Shown in pieces: positions 63,438-64,000 of a stretch of 64,000 nucleotides of DNA (position 1 is its first letter; the number at the start of each line of letters is the position of its first letter). The stretch is from Streptomyces angustmyceticus. GTDB taxonomy: Bacteria > Actinomycetota > Actinomycetes > Streptomycetales > Streptomycetaceae. The position numbers and the translations under genes were made by a program. The notes below the pieces were generated by a model. That model made no database searches. It was given only the letters and a program-made list of their open reading frames with translations, and was not told where the DNA came from. The stretch is taken from the NCBI RefSeq assembly GCF_019933235.1, contig NZ_CP082945.1:5803501-5867500 (forward strand), given 5' to 3'.

Positions 63438-63677
63438 GTGCGCGGGACTGTGGCGGCGACCGCGGCGGGGGGCAGCGGCAATGGCCGGGGCACGGCAGCG
63501 GCCGTCGTCACCGACGCCAACCGCGTCCTCCTGGTCCGCCGCAAGCCGGACGACTTCATGGGCGGCCTGTGGGAGGTGCCGTCCGGCCATGTGGACGCCG
63601 GAGAGAGCTGGGCCGCCCTCGCCGGCGACCTGCCGGGTGTCACCGACGGCGTACGGGAGGTTCTGGCCTGCGTGTAG
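63438..63677 (+). pseudogene. Truncated Nudix hydrolase
   Basis: 79 codons from GTG 63438 (or 63450). VLLVRRKPDDFMGGLWEVPS and GHVDAGESWAALA are the start of a Nudix domain, but the REVxEExG part of the Nudix box is missing and replaced by GDLPGVTDGVREVLACV then stop. So the fold is cut after about half; likely inactive. Divergent from fpg, perhaps a former mutT-like neighbour. Confidence 0.7.
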
Positions 63678-63722
63678 GAAAGCGACGAAGAGACGCGGGC
63701 CAGAGAGCCGGGCCAAGCCGGC

Positions 63723-63758
63723 GAGGGCCGCTGCCCCGGGTGCGGGGTAGCGGCCCTC
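63723..63758. terminator. Hairpin between Nudix fragment and glnA
   Basis: GAGGGCCGCT and AGCGGCCCTC arms with an inner CCCC/GGGG stem; may end transcription from either side. Confidence 0.6.
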
Positions 63759-63915
63759 GTGACGATTCTGACATCAAGTCAGAGAACTGGCCGGGCGGTG
63801 CACACGCGGTGCACAGGGGTGGAAACAAGCGGGAACAGCGAGAACGACTGAGACGTGCCTCCGCGGTTCAGGGCCTGTTTCCAGGGCTCTCGCCCAGGTC
63901 GCCCAGCTCTGCTCT
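63759..63915. other. Intergenic between Nudix fragment and glnA
   Basis: No gene. TCTGAC/GTCAGA forms a small hairpin at 63767-63785; GGTGCACACGCGGTGCAC is a direct repeat. Lower GC than average. Confidence 0.4.
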
Positions 63916-64000
63916 TTAGATGTCGAAGTACAGCTCGAACTCGTGCGGGTGCGGGCGGAGCTGGATCGGGGCGATTTCGTTGGTGCGCTTGTAGTCGATC
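63916..64000 (-). CDS. glnA: Glutamine synthetase I, C terminus only
   Basis: The last 27 codons on the minus strand: IDYKRTNEIAPIQLRPHPHE, then FELYFDI and TAA (63918-63916). This is the conserved C terminus of type I glutamine synthetase GlnA; the rest lies beyond the window. With glnE at 14119 it forms the adenylylation pair. Confidence 0.9.
   Translation of the reverse strand, partial: IDYKRTNEIAPIQLRPHPHEFELYFDI

Overview
The window is a high-GC actinobacterial chromosome segment, almost certainly Streptomyces. The evidence is strong third-position GC bias, GTG starts and 4-nt GTGA/ATGA stop-start overlaps, DUF397/XRE/ATP-binding gene groups, a rare-TTA-codon pattern, and a gene set (three glutamine synthetases plus glnE, and malEFG-aglA-malR) matching what I remember of one part of the S. 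coelicolor core chromosome. No rRNA, tRNA, CRISPR array or plasmid-type replication gene was seen.

Layout. 1-7.7 kb: panB (cut by the window edge), an autorepressed MFS pump with its TetR regulator and palindromic operator, a membrane-anchored endonuclease/phosphatase-fold protein, a second MFS pump and nadE. 7.9-10.2 kb: a secreted multicopper oxidase behind a CsoR-like copper operator, with a small hairpin-forming transposon (MITE-like) sitting between operator and gene. 10.4-12.4 kb: an operon for an EspC-like protein, a WXG100-like protein and a membrane PH-like protein (type VII secretion context). 12.7-17.1 kb: a GlnA2-type synthetase and glnE. 17.7-27.3 kb: PAP2 phosphatase and the maltodextrin system, in which the glucosidase/MalR pair is present twice, on both sides of malEFG. 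27.4-34.9 kb: a signalling and conflict island: DUF4287 protein, Ser/Thr kinase, DUF397 protein, a shortened XRE regulator, an anti-sigma-like ATPase, trypco2, a trypsin-NACHT-membrane protein and a coupled DUF6801 surface protein. 35.3-41.5 kb: secreted pullulanase, a ricin-type lectin, MOSC protein, TetR and a decayed reductase. 41.5-52.1 kb: a sigma-like membrane protein, DUF397, secreted alpha-N-acetylglucosaminidase, an OlsB-PlsC-DedA lipid operon, an OmpR-type DNA-binding protein and a rhomboid-like protein. 52.3-64 kb: glnII with a GlnR box, a Gfo/Idh oxidoreductase, an acyl-CoA ligase, PadR/FadH with a palindromic operator, a 2-oxoglutarate oxygenase next to a carnitine-acyltransferase-family protein, Fpg, a Nudix fragment and the 3' end of glnA.

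How genes work together. Nitrogen: glnA, glnII, glnA2 and glnE lie within 51 kb; glnII has a convincing GlnR box. Carbon: malEFG imports maltodextrins, the two GH13 enzymes hydrolyse them, pullulanase acts outside the cell, and CTTGC-type motifs upstream of malE and pullulanase suggest one MalR regulon. Conflict and signalling: trypco2, trypsin-NACHT and DUF6801 genes are stop-start coupled, and two genes of that island carry TTA codons, pointing to developmental (bldA) control. Two promoters match the RecA-independent (PafBC) DNA-damage motif.

Non-coding structure. A dispersed hairpin repeat occurs three times at convergent gene ends (17.15-17.34, 17.50-17.73, 40.12-40.41 kb), with an invariant 13-nt loop and covarying stems. 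Several convergent gene pairs are separated by long perfect hairpin terminators. Genes decayed by internal deletion or truncation (XRE 29.7 kb, reductase 41.1 kb, Nudix 63.4 kb) recur in the accessory parts.
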